DNA of 64,000 nucleotides from an uncultured Muribaculaceae bacterium (GTDB lineage: Bacteria > Bacteroidota > Bacteroidia > Bacteroidales > Muribaculaceae), in assembly GCA_910587185.1 (NCBI GenBank), contig CAJULY010000002.1, positions 168,390 through 232,389 on the forward strand, written 5' to 3'. Every line of letters starts with the position of its first letter. Positions within the stretch are counted from its first letter, which is position 1. A model generated the notes under the pieces. The model worked only from the letters and a program-made list of their open reading frames with translations, made no database searches and was not told where the DNA came from. A program made the position numbers and the translations under genes. This document shows positions 33,170 to 41,547 of the stretch, piece after piece.

Positions 33170-35365
33170 ATGATGGAATTATCTCAAGAAGAAAGACGGC
33201 AACTCGTCAGCCAATACCGGGAACTCAGAAAATTGACTTCCGATCTTATTACCCCTGATGAAGTCAGATCTGTGCGCCGTATCATTGACAATGCCTTAGG
33301 GAACGGCGTCGAATTTGAAAGAGACGGCTTCGGATTCAATCCTGTGTTACGCGGTCTGACAACAGCATCGGCTTTGTGCCGGGAGGTCAGTGCTGACCGT
33401 AATATGGTGATAGCCATATTGCTGTCAAGACTTGTCAGTCCTGACAACGATGCGCTTGAAGGCGTTGAAGACGACGTGATCGGACTTATGGCAGGATTGG
33501 AAAAAGTGCAGTCACTTTACAGACGCCATTCGGCTCTTGCGAATGAAAACTTCCGAAACCTGATGCTGACTTTCGCTCAGGACATACGTGTCATCATTAT
33601 AATGATAGTTGACAGACTGTGTCTGATGAGGGAGATTAACCATCATCCCGATGAACAGCTCGTGCAGCAGATTGCCCGTGAGAGCGCCTATCTTTATGCG
33701 CAGCTTGCCCACAGGCTCGGTCTTTATAAAATAAAGGGTGAGCTTGAGGACATGTCGTTGAAATATACGAATCGAGAGATGTTCACTCGCATCGCGCGCA
33801 AACTTAACGAGACCAAGCGGGAGAGGGACGCTTACATGAAAGCATTCATAGGCCCCGTTAAAAAAGCATTGGAGGATCAAGGCCTCAAATTTGACATTAA
33901 AGGAAGAACCAAATCCATTTTTTCGATTTGGAACAAGATGGTCAAACAGCGCATAGATGTTGACGGCATATATGACCTGTTTGCCATCAGGGTCATTCTT
34001 GATGTCGAAAGGATAAAAGAACGTGCGGAATGCTGGCTCGCTTTTTCTGTCATTACGGACATGTATCAGCCTAACCCCGCCAGAATGAAGGACTGGCTTT
34101 CCGTGCCTAAATCAAATGGCTACGAATCGCTCCACATAACGGTTCTCGGTCCGGAAGGTAAATGGGTCGAAGTCCAGATCAGGTCGCGTCGCATGGATGA
34201 AATCGCCGAAACGGGTGTCGCGGCACACTGGAAATACAAAGGCATCAAGAGTGAAAATAATCTTGACAGCTGGATGAATCATGTCCGTGATATTCTCGAG
34301 GATGCCGGCTCCGGTCCTATGGAGCTGATGAAAAACATGAAAATGGACCTTTATAATGATGAAGTGTTTGTTTTCACACCTCGGGGCGACTTGTATAAAT
34401 TGCCGCTCGGAGCAACCGTTCTTGATTTCGCCTTCAACATTCATTCAAATCTGGGTTGTGTGTGCGTCGGAGGAAAGGTGAACGGTAAGACTCGTAAACT
34501 TAACTATAAACTCCATAGCGGAGATACGGTAGAGATTCTGACTTCAAGCACACAGTCGCCAAAGCTCGACTGGCTCAATATTGTCGTCTCGTCCAAAGCC
34601 CGAAACAAAATCCGACAGGCTCTGAAAGAGATGGAAAACCGAGATGCTGAACTTGCGAAGGAAATGCTGTTCAGACGTTTCAAAAACCGTAAGATTGAGC
34701 TGAACGAGTCGAATCTCATGCGTACAATTAAAAAATTGGGATTCAAGACTGTTACCGAATTTTACAAGGCTATATCCCGAAACGAGCTTGATATCAATGA
34801 TATCGTAGCTGAGTATGAGGCTCAGTTCAAAAAAGATGAAGCTCAGGCGGAACGAGTTTCGGCTGAAGAATTTACTCTGCAGTCGTCTATAGCAGATGAA
34901 ACAGACACCGGCGGCTCGGATGTCCTAATCATAGGAGACAATGTCAAAGGACTTAACTATCGTCTGTCGAAATGTTGTAATCCGATTTATGGTGATAAGG
35001 TGTTCGGTTTTATATCATCGGAAGGTGTCATAAAAATTCACCGTGAAAATTGTCCTAACGCGGCTCATATTCGCGACCGTTATCCTTACAGGGTAATTCC
35101 GACACGCTGGTCGGGAAAAGCGGGAAGTCAGTTTGTGGCTACACTTTCAGTCGTCGGTTCCGACGACATAGGAATAGTCACAAATATTTCATCAATAATC
35201 AATAAACAGCCAGGAGCATCATTGAGGAATATCTCGATTGATTCCCACGACGGAATTTTCCACGGATACCTGATTGTAGGTGTAGAGAATACTGAAATTT
35301 TAAAGCAACTTATAACAAAAATATCAACTGTTAAAGGTGTTAAAGATGTCCAGCGCGGAAATTAA
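33170..35365 (+). CDS. relA: RelA/SpoT-family (p)ppGpp synthetase, hydrolase domain degenerate
   Basis: This 731-residue long Rsh protein has the synthetase domain intact: GRTKSIFSIWNKM near 242, DLFAIRVI, PKSNGYESLHITVLGP and VEVQIRS, then GVAAHWKYKG. A TGS domain (VFVFTPRGDLYKLPLGATVLDFAF) and a C-terminal ACT domain follow. The N-terminal HD hydrolase region has lost its metal ligands: LLSRLVSPD at 84-92 stands where HD-VVEDT is expected, and DRLCLMRE at 148-155 replaces DRLHNMRT. It is therefore probably a RelA-type synthetase only. It overlaps the lipoprotein gene by 20 bases. Confidence 0.93.
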   Translation: MMELSQEERRQLVSQYRELRKLTSDLITPDEVRSVRRIIDNALGNGVEFERDGFGFNPVLRGLTTASALCREVSADRNMVIAILLSRLVSPDNDALEGVEDDVIGLMAGLEKVQSLYRRHSALANENFRNLMLTFAQDIRVIIIMIVDRLCLMREINHHPDEQLVQQIARESAYLYAQLAHRLGLYKIKGELEDMSLKYTNREMFTRIARKLNETKRERDAYMKAFIGPVKKALEDQGLKFDIKGRTKSIFSIWNKMVKQRIDVDGIYDLFAIRVILDVERIKERAECWLAFSVITDMYQPNPARMKDWLSVPKSNGYESLHITVLGPEGKWVEVQIRSRRMDEIAETGVAAHWKYKGIKSENNLDSWMNHVRDILEDAGSGPMELMKNMKMDLYNDEVFVFTPRGDLYKLPLGATVLDFAFNIHSNLGCVCVGGKVNGKTRKLNYKLHSGDTVEILTSSTQSPKLDWLNIVVSSKARNKIRQALKEMENRDAELAKEMLFRRFKNRKIELNESNLMRTIKKLGFKTVTEFYKAISRNELDINDIVAEYEAQFKKDEAQAERVSAEEFTLQSSIADETDTGGSDVLIIGDNVKGLNYRLSKCCNPIYGDKVFGFISSEGVIKIHRENCPNAAHIRDRYPYRVIPTRWSGKAGSQFVATLSVVGSDDIGIVTNISSIINKQPGASLRNISIDSHDGIFHGYLIVGVENTEILKQLITKISTVKGVKDVQRGN

Positions 35366-36194
35366 GAAATGGAGTTACGCCCTGTCGGCGGCAGGTCTGT
35401 TGGTTTTAGGTTCATGCAGTGGTAACAGCGACGAGAAAAGAGCCCGGAATCTATATTCCGAAGCAGAGACTCTCGAGGCACAGGGTAGGTATAGTGAGGC
35501 GCTTTTGCTTCTTGATTCGATAGACAAGTCTTGTCCGGCTGCCGTTGAAATCCGCAGAATGGGTATGGCAATGCGCCCTAAGATGCTTGAACAGGTCACT
35601 AACCGTCAGCTTGAGATTACCGACAGCCTTGCTGCGGTTAATGATTATCGCATTGATTCGCTCTCAGGGACTGTCCAACTGGTAAAGAATGATATAGAGA
35701 ATTATTTTGTGCCTAAAGCTGAGGGACATGTCGATGTGTCATCTGTCAGCGGTCTGCACGGCCGAATGGCGCCGGACGGAAGGTTCTATCTGATCGCGAC
35801 TTCTCCCTCATCCATAAATTCAGTTTCCGTGACTGCTAATGCCGGCGGGGAGTCGGCTCACACGCCCTCTGTCGGGTTTGACGGAGAACGAAATGACCGT
35901 GTTGCCGGTCATGATGTGATAACTTTCATCGAAGGCGAATGTCAGGAAATTGCTGCGTTTATCACCAAAAACCGGAACCAGCCGGTAACGGTCACGTTCT
36001 CCGGGAAAAGTTCTGTTACCATGGAGTTGCCGGATACCCAGAAAGAAGGAATCGCTGCATTGTTTGAACTTTCAAAGATAGTTAGGGAACGCAAAAGACA
36101 GGAAATTGAGAAGCAACGGCTCGAGAAAACTCTCTCTGTTGTCCGCAGTCAGATTGCCCGGACCATTATGACAGACAGTCTCGACATGGAGTGA
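35346..36194 (+). CDS. Lipoprotein with coiled-coil segment, function unknown
   Basis: From the ATG at 35346 the protein is 282 residues. A type II signal peptide ends in LVLGSC, with lipid-modified Cys24. After it comes a TPR-like helical pair (RARNLYSEAETLEAQGRYSEALLLLDSI), then an MLEQVTNRQLEITDSLAAV coiled coil, a beta-rich middle and a C-terminal charged helix (RERKRQEIEKQRLEKTL). Family not recognised. It begins inside the last codons of relA in another frame, so translational coupling is likely, and the polymerase gene follows 30 bases later. Confidence 0.8.
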   Translation: MSSAEIKKWSYALSAAGLLVLGSCSGNSDEKRARNLYSEAETLEAQGRYSEALLLLDSIDKSCPAAVEIRRMGMAMRPKMLEQVTNRQLEITDSLAAVNDYRIDSLSGTVQLVKNDIENYFVPKAEGHVDVSSVSGLHGRMAPDGRFYLIATSPSSINSVSVTANAGGESAHTPSVGFDGERNDRVAGHDVITFIEGECQEIAAFITKNRNQPVTVTFSGKSSVTMELPDTQKEGIAALFELSKIVRERKRQEIEKQRLEKTLSVVRSQIARTIMTDSLDME

Positions 36195-36224
36195 TCCTCC
36201 CTCTTTTCCAGCAGAATCTCCCCA

Positions 36225-37715
36225 GTGAACGATTACCGCCGATATATCGCGATAGATCTTAAATCGTTTTATGCTTCGGTCGAGTGTGTCGAGAGAGGAC
36301 TTGATCCGCTCGATACATGCCTTGTTGTCGCAGACAGAAGCCGAACGGAGAAAACGATATGTCTGGCGGTTTCTCCGGCCCTTAAACAATTCGGACTCGG
36401 CGGAAGATCGCGGCTGTTCGAGGTCGTCCGGACGGTAAAGGAAGTCAACAGGCGGAGGGGTTCTGTCGGAAAGAGCGTTTCTTTGAAAGTCTTGAATTCC
36501 CGACGGGATCTGGCGGTTGATTATATCGCGGCCCCTCCGCGCATGTCACTTTATCTCGACTACAGTTCGCGAATATACAGTGTCTATCTACGATTCATCG
36601 CTCCCGAAGACATTCATGTCTATTCGATTGATGAAGTGTTCATTGATGCCAATTCATATCTGAAACTTTACGGGCTGACGGCCCATGAACTTGCAATAAA
36701 GATGATCAGGGAGGTACTCGCGGAGACTGGTATCACAGCTACCGCGGGAATAGGAACCAATATGTATCTGAGTAAAATCGCGATGGATATGGTGGCCAAA
36801 AAGATGCCTCCCAACGCTGACGGAGTCCGGATAGCCGAGCTTGACGAAATGGAGTATCGCCGTCAGCTCTGGACCCATGTCCCGCTGACGGATTTCTGGC
36901 GAGTAGGTAAAGGAATTGCCGGGAAACTGCAACGTTATGGAATAATGACCATGGGGGATGTTGCGCGGTGTTCTCTCGAGCATGAGGATTTCCTTTATGA
37001 ACTTTTCGGCGTCAATGCGGAGTTGCTTATAGACCACGCATGGGGATGGGAACCGGTGACGATGCAGCATGTCAGATCCTATCGTCCTGAATCAAAATCG
37101 ATATGCAGCGGTCAAGTCCTTCATTCTCCATATACTTTCGCCAAAGCGCGTAATGTTGTCCTTGAGATGATTGACAGTGCTTCTCTTGAATTAATCGGGA
37201 AGGGCCTGGCTACGGACCAGATCGTGCTTGAAATAGGATATGATGTGGAATCGCTTGCGGATCCGGCCATAAAGTCGAAGTATAACGGGAAAATATCAAT
37301 TGACAGATACGGGCGTTCAGTACCTTTTCACGCTCATGGAACGATGACTGTCGAACATCCTACATCTTCTTTCCGGATACTTTCTGATAAACTTTTGGAA
37401 TTATATGACAGAATTGTAAATCCGATTTTGCTTGTCAGACGCATATCGATGTCTTTGAATCATCTTATAGATGAGAGTCTGGTATGCGGTTCCGATTCAG
37501 AGCCGCGGCAACTGGATCTTTTCACTGATTACGATTATCTTAAGCATAAAAAGGAGGAAGAGACAAGAGAGCTGGAGAAGGAACGGAAACGTCAGATGGC
37601 AATCCTGAATATCAAGCGACGTTATGGTAAAAACGCCATTTTAAAAGGCCTGAATTATCTCGATGGCGCGACTCAGCGTGACAGGAACTCACAGATTGGA
37701 GGGCACAAGGCATGA
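36225..37715 (+). CDS. Y-family DNA polymerase (UmuC/UvrX-like)
   Basis: The 496-residue translesion polymerase starts at a GTG. The catalytic palm has AIDLKSFYASVE with the first Asp near residue 10 and YSIDEVFIDANSYL near 140. A helix-hairpin-helix region (DFWRVGKGIAGKLQRYG) and a little-finger domain follow. The C-terminus carries QLDLF near 428, a typical beta-clamp binding motif, then a charged helix. Sequence pattern and the following yolD-like gene (ATGA overlap) match the UvrX/YqjW group known from Firmicutes rather than DinB. No LexA box was seen upstream. It probably copies past lesions. Confidence 0.92.
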   Translation: MNDYRRYIAIDLKSFYASVECVERGLDPLDTCLVVADRSRTEKTICLAVSPALKQFGLGGRSRLFEVVRTVKEVNRRRGSVGKSVSLKVLNSRRDLAVDYIAAPPRMSLYLDYSSRIYSVYLRFIAPEDIHVYSIDEVFIDANSYLKLYGLTAHELAIKMIREVLAETGITATAGIGTNMYLSKIAMDMVAKKMPPNADGVRIAELDEMEYRRQLWTHVPLTDFWRVGKGIAGKLQRYGIMTMGDVARCSLEHEDFLYELFGVNAELLIDHAWGWEPVTMQHVRSYRPESKSICSGQVLHSPYTFAKARNVVLEMIDSASLELIGKGLATDQIVLEIGYDVESLADPAIKSKYNGKISIDRYGRSVPFHAHGTMTVEHPTSSFRILSDKLLELYDRIVNPILLVRRISMSLNHLIDESLVCGSDSEPRQLDLFTDYDYLKHKKEEETRELEKERKRQMAILNIKRRYGKNAILKGLNYLDGATQRDRNSQIGGHKA

Positions 37716-38113
37716 CACGATATGATGACATAATCAATCTGCCTCATCATGTCAGCACGAAACATAAACCGATGTCGATGGACGCCCGGGCTGCACAATT
37801 CGCGCCTTTTGCCGCGCTGTCAGGCCATGAAGAGATTATTCACGAGACTGCAAGATTGACGGAAGAGGAAAAGGATCTTTCATCTGATGAAGCGCGATTG
37901 TTGTCAGAGCGCCTCATGAATCTTATCGGGCGAATTAATGAACTCCCCAAAGTGAAGGTCACATATTTCTGTGCTGATCCCATTAAACCGGGAGGTGTTT
38001 ATGTCAAAGTCAAAGGATGTCTGAATAGATTCGATGAAACCGAGAATAGAATATATCTTGACAACATTAGATGGATTCCGCTCAGAGCGATTCATGATAT
38101 TGAGGAATTATAA
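37712..38113 (+). CDS. YolD-like protein
   Basis: The 133-residue protein shares the hallmark MSMDARAAQFAPFAALSGHE of the YolD-like family near residue 22. A basic/acidic helical stretch and a beta-rich C-terminus (VKVTYFCADPIKPGG, RWIPLRAIHDIEEL) follow. Its ATG overlaps the TGA of the Y-family polymerase gene. YolD-like proteins are usually encoded next to UmuC-like polymerases and are thought to act like UmuD-type partners, though the mechanism is not settled. Confidence 0.88.
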   Translation: MTRYDDIINLPHHVSTKHKPMSMDARAAQFAPFAALSGHEEIIHETARLTEEEKDLSSDEARLLSERLMNLIGRINELPKVKVTYFCADPIKPGGVYVKVKGCLNRFDETENRIYLDNIRWIPLRAIHDIEEL

Positions 38114-38167
38114 GAGGGTTCAAGGCACATTTTATTTATAAAAAAACTGTAAGATATTCTTTTTTAC

Positions 38168-38175
38168 TATATTTG
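38168..38175 (+). promoter_or_regulatory. -7 box of the DUF2269-like gene
   Basis: TATATTTG is an exact TAnnTTTG match, 44 bases before the ATG at 38220. No matching -33 element was found. Confidence 0.5.
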
Positions 38176-38219
38176 TCAGATAATAGAAATCCATTTAAAT
38201 TGATAGACACTGATCCGAG

Positions 38220-38708
38220 ATGAAGACACTTAATCCTACCGGTATGAAATGGCTGAAGACTTTCCATATCTTATTCGCAGTTCTGTGGATTGGTTGTGGT
38301 GTCTCTATGAATTTTCTAAGAATAACGATCACTCCTTCTTCGCCTGAGGAGAAATATATTCTCAGCCTGTCAATAAAGCTCCTTGATGATCTGTTGATCT
38401 ATGGAGGTGTCCTGGGAATCATAATAACAGGGCTGATATACGGGATATGGACGAAATGGGGGTTCTTCCGCCAGAGATGGCTCACGGTAAAATGGATCTT
38501 GACGCTTGTCATGGTGTTGATCGGATGGATTGTGATGGGGCCTGCTGTTACAGGAAATGTGCACGGGAATCCTGCATGGTATCTTACCGAAAATGAGATA
38601 TACTGTCATAATTTAGAAGTAAGCGCTCTCTGGGGACCGATACAGTTGACCCTGCTTTTCATCGTTGTTCTCATTTCCGTTTTCAAGCCTTGGAAATCCC
38701 GAAAATAA
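38220..38708 (+). CDS. DUF2269-like integral membrane protein
   Basis: The 162-residue protein has four hydrophobic helices: WLKTFHILFAVLWIGCGVSM, LLIYGGVLGIIITGLIYG, VKWILTLVMVLIGWIVMG and a last one near IQLTLLFIVVLISVF. His16 in the first helix and HN in a loop (CHNLEVSAL) resemble the DUF2269 family, whose members are small membrane proteins possibly related to heme or copper handling. It starts a run of four small plus-strand genes and is followed by an AraC regulator after 26 bases. Confidence 0.68.
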   Translation: MKTLNPTGMKWLKTFHILFAVLWIGCGVSMNFLRITITPSSPEEKYILSLSIKLLDDLLIYGGVLGIIITGLIYGIWTKWGFFRQRWLTVKWILTLVMVLIGWIVMGPAVTGNVHGNPAWYLTENEIYCHNLEVSALWGPIQLTLLFIVVLISVFKPWKSRK

Positions 38709-38734
38709 GGAATCAGGCTATTCTTGACCGCTCC

Positions 38735-39571
38735 ATGAACACTCAGAATAAGCCCGAAAAAATTCCATTCCTGACTCTGACAGATGCTGCTGTACCCGGG
38801 CTCTTTGTAAAATCCATACAAAGAGAGGGGCATAACAGAATGAAGACCTTTGCACACCGTGACGAGTACTATATGATTGTCCTCATTACGCAGGGGTGCG
38901 CATCGGTTTCTGTAGATTTTGAAGAAATAACTGTTTCGTGTGGTGAAGCGGTTATCGTTGCTCCTTCACAGGTCCATTTCCCGAATCATGCAAGTGAGGA
39001 TATAGAAGGATGGATTCTCGGAATCGCTGCTGAATATTTTTCTGAAAAGGAGAGGGATATGACGGCGAGATATTCGATGGATCATTGTTCTTTAGCCTTG
39101 GAGAGAAATATTTCAGCCGATCTCGGTGTGCTATTTGAAATGCTTGCCCGTCATTTCGATAACTATCAGGTATCTCTCCCTCTCGCGTTATCGATTAAAG
39201 GTCTTGTGATTTCATCCGTCATGGCAGGCTGCCGAAAGGACAATGACAGATTCATTTCAATAGTACTCAGATTTAAAAATTTGCTGACTACAGAACTTAA
39301 AAGAGAAAAAAGCCCCTCAGCTTATGCCGGAATGCTCAATATAACTGAAGGGTATCTTAATGAAGCAGTCAGGAGGGTTACGGGTATGAATGTTAGTGCT
39401 TACATTCGCTATCAGGTCGTGACAGAGGCGAAACGCGAACTTATGTACACTTCTTTGTCTGCGAAAGAAATAGCATATAGTCTCGGATATGATGATTATG
39501 TCTATTTTTCAAAGCTATTCAAAAAGGCTGCGGGCGTTTCTCCGGTGGAATATCGAAAGAACCTCAAATAG
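38735..39571 (+). CDS. AraC-family transcriptional regulator
   Basis: From the ATG at 38735 the protein is 278 residues; a TTG at 38690 also lies in frame. The N-terminal cupin-like half (TFAHRDEYYMIVLITQG, VIVAPSQVHFPNH) should bind a small ligand. The C-terminal half has two helix-turn-helix motifs, AGMLNITEGYLNEAVRRVTG and KEIAYSLGYDDYVYFSKLFK, then GVSPVEYRKN, the family signature. It lies between the DUF2269-like gene and the ferredoxin gene, and a 13-bp palindrome sits just upstream of the latter. It may control that cluster, which is inference. Confidence 0.92.
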   Translation: MNTQNKPEKIPFLTLTDAAVPGLFVKSIQREGHNRMKTFAHRDEYYMIVLITQGCASVSVDFEEITVSCGEAVIVAPSQVHFPNHASEDIEGWILGIAAEYFSEKERDMTARYSMDHCSLALERNISADLGVLFEMLARHFDNYQVSLPLALSIKGLVISSVMAGCRKDNDRFISIVLRFKNLLTTELKREKSPSAYAGMLNITEGYLNEAVRRVTGMNVSAYIRYQVVTEAKRELMYTSLSAKEIAYSLGYDDYVYFSKLFKKAAGVSPVEYRKNLK

Positions 39572-39601
39572 TACAAGTTTCACCTTGAATCGGACTTTAT
39601 G

Positions 39602-39636
39602 TTTTTTCTGCAAACAAGGTAATTTTGCAGAAAAAA
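39602..39636 (+). promoter_or_regulatory. 13-bp perfect palindrome overlapping a -7 box (possible operator)
   Basis: Arms TTTTTTCTGCAAA (39602-39614) and TTTGCAGAAAAAA (39624-39636) are perfectly complementary with a 9-base spacer. TAATTTTG at 39620-39627, a -7 match, lies across the spacer and right arm. The T-run is in the 5' arm, so it is not a normal terminator. It lies three bases before the ferredoxin ATG. Confidence 0.6.
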
Positions 39637-39639
39637 CAA

Positions 39640-39888
39640 ATGAAGAAAACCACGAAACAACCGCGACAAGTGACAGCGTTTCTGATAGCCAACCCTGTCC
39701 ATGATTGCATAGCGTGCTGGAAATGTGTCGAAAGTTGCCCCCGGGATGTCCTCGGGAAGGTCCGCGTGCTTTGGCATCGACATGTAAAGCTCAGACATCC
39801 TGAAAATTGTATAGGGTGTGGTAAATGCGTAGGAGTCTGTCCTCAATCAATCTTTTCACTCAATTCGCCGAAACGATGGACAAAATGA
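39640..39888 (+). CDS. Small 2x[4Fe-4S] ferredoxin-like protein
   Basis: From the ATG at 39640 the protein is 82 residues. Two cluster motifs are visible: CIACWKCVESCP near residue 23 and CIGCGKCVGVCP near 60, each C-x2-C-x2-C-x3-C. There is no signal peptide. It is an electron carrier whose partner is probably the DUF4405 protein, whose ATG overlaps the TGA stop of this gene (ATGA). A 13-bp palindrome sits immediately upstream. Confidence 0.9.
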   Translation: MKKTTKQPRQVTAFLIANPVHDCIACWKCVESCPRDVLGKVRVLWHRHVKLRHPENCIGCGKCVGVCPQSIFSLNSPKRWTK

Positions 39889-40286
39889 AAAAACTTAAAA
39901 TCTGCAATTGGACATTGCTGATTATTTATATCCTGACTCTTGCTTCAAGCCTTCAGCTCGAGATCGCAGGGAATGCTTCAATGCTTTGGGTTATTCTTCA
40001 CCTTATTGTCGCTACATCTTTTCTGGCAGTTATAATATGGCATATATATCTTCATTTCAGATGGAACAATTGGAGGCGACTGTTTAAAGGAAAGAAAAAA
40101 GCCGTTATGAAATGGATGTCGATATTCGGTTTACTTGTTATCCTTTCAGCCGTTATAGCGACAATTGATTGGTGCATGAAGGGGATCCATACCGGGCCTG
40201 GAGCCATACACGGTAAAATCGGTTTTATATTCCTTATAGCTGTTTTGATTCATCTGATAAGGCATTTAGGTTTTTACAGGAAATGA
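39885..40286 (+). CDS. DUF4405 cytochrome-b-like membrane protein
   Basis: From the ATG at 39885, which overlaps the ferredoxin stop, the protein is 133 residues; in-frame starts at 39825 and 39876 exist. Four hydrophobic helices are predicted. His residues are placed in pairs: LHLIVATSFLAVIIWHIYLH in helix 2, and AIHGKIGFIFLIAVLIHLIRH in helix 4. This spacing suits heme b binding, as in DUF4405 and related respiratory membrane subunits. With the ferredoxin it may form a small membrane electron-transfer pair; no dehydrogenase is nearby. The Dma-like gene ends one base away in the opposite direction. Confidence 0.8.
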   Translation: MKKLKICNWTLLIIYILTLASSLQLEIAGNASMLWVILHLIVATSFLAVIIWHIYLHFRWNNWRRLFKGKKKAVMKWMSIFGLLVILSAVIATIDWCMKGIHTGPGAIHGKIGFIFLIAVLIHLIRHLGFYRK

Positions 40287-40287
40287 C

Positions 40288-41547
40288 TCATTTGCCGAAC
40301 GAAAATCTTAATCCGACATTTAGATTGAAGTTAAGCGGTTTATCCTTGTATATAGTCTGCAGGTCGCTTCCGTCATCAAAATAGTAACTGACTCCCGGCT
40401 CGGCAAACAGACCTATAGAAGGAGTGATGCTGCATTGAACCCCGACGGAAATGTTGGCTGACCACTGCATCGGTTTCTCCGGTATATTTCCCGATTCCGC
40501 ATCTATTTCTTTCTTATTGAGAATGAATTCTTTGTCAAGTTTCGCGGAAACGCATTTCTCCGCGAGGACTCCAGCCGATGTGTATAGTCCGAGTCTTTTC
40601 CACGAATATATATGATATTTTAGGCTTAAAGGAACACCCACGTAGTGCAGACGTTGCTCGCTTTTAAGATAATGATTATCGCTGCCCTCTTTGATTTCCG
40701 AGGTGAGATTGGTGTATGTCACACCACTTTCAATATCGAATCGGTCGTTTATTCTGTAGGCGAATGAAATCCCTGTTCTTATGGGTAGTCGATGTCGGAC
40801 TTTAGTCTCAATTCCTGTCTGCTGATTGAATACGAGTACGCCAAGCATAGGATTGTCCGCCCATTCAAGGCTGTTTGCACCCACGCTTTCGACAAACATT
40901 TCGCGGGGAGACCGGTTGCCGAAAGAAGAGCCGGTTCCCGTTGAACTGAAAAGCGAAAATGAAAGGTTATCGGATATTGTTCTTTTTGCCTTGGCGGAAT
41001 TTATTTTTACGTTTACGGGAGAATCTTTACGAGATCCGGAACTCTTGAGGTTCATTGTAGGGCGAGGGTCTTTATTCTCTTCTTCGACGTAGCGGTCAGA
41101 AGTTGAGATTTCGCGAGTAACCGAAGTGTCACCGATGTTTGCCTGTGTCGGCAAAGGAAGCTCTATCTGTTCACTCTTTTTAGAGCTTTCGTCGATTATC
41201 GGTACAGATAGATTGTGTTCCGGGACCGACGCTGCAGCGAGAATGTTGATGTTTTCTTTGCGGATATTTTTAGTATGGGTGTCACTTTTCGTTGACAAGC
41301 TTAATGTAACCTGTTCATTCCCATTGTCGGTAAACAGATAAAAAGCTACGGTGCATATTACGGCTAACGATGCCGCAACCGCGGCCACTCTACGGATACG
41401 CATTTTGATGACTGCAATTTTTGCCATATTCGAGACCCCGGAAGTTGCTTTCCTACGGTTCTCTATGGCACTCCAGAGACCGGCGGGTTCTTCGGTCTCG
41501 AAGTCGGTCATTCGGTCATGGATTTTGTCTAACCAGTTATCGTTCAT
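40288..41547 (-). CDS. Dma-like dual membrane-spanning anti-sigma factor
   Basis: The 419-residue protein has an unusual layout. Residues 1-50 are a cytosolic domain with WLDKIHDRMTDFETEEPAG. Residues 53-73 are one transmembrane helix (VAAVAASLAVICTVAFYLF), with no cleavable signal. Residues 74-190 are low-complexity Ser/Lys/Glu/Pro and predicted disordered. Residues about 191-419 are beta strands ending GLRFSFGK, like an eight-stranded outer-membrane barrel. The same organisation is described for Dma1 of Bacteroides thetaiotaomicron: a cytosolic sigma-binding part, a linker across the periplasm and an OM barrel. The start overlaps the ECF sigma gene by 11 bases, and a NigD-like gene lies upstream. 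Confidence 0.85.
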   Translation of the reverse strand: MNDNWLDKIHDRMTDFETEEPAGLWSAIENRRKATSGVSNMAKIAVIKMRIRRVAAVAASLAVICTVAFYLFTDNGNEQVTLSLSTKSDTHTKNIRKENINILAAASVPEHNLSVPIIDESSKKSEQIELPLPTQANIGDTSVTREISTSDRYVEEENKDPRPTMNLKSSGSRKDSPVNVKINSAKAKRTISDNLSFSLFSSTGTGSSFGNRSPREMFVESVGANSLEWADNPMLGVLVFNQQTGIETKVRHRLPIRTGISFAYRINDRFDIESGVTYTNLTSEIKEGSDNHYLKSEQRLHYVGVPLSLKYHIYSWKRLGLYTSAGVLAEKCVSAKLDKEFILNKKEIDAESGNIPEKPMQWSANISVGVQCSITPSIGLFAEPGVSYYFDDGSDLQTIYKDKPLNFNLNVGLRFSFGK

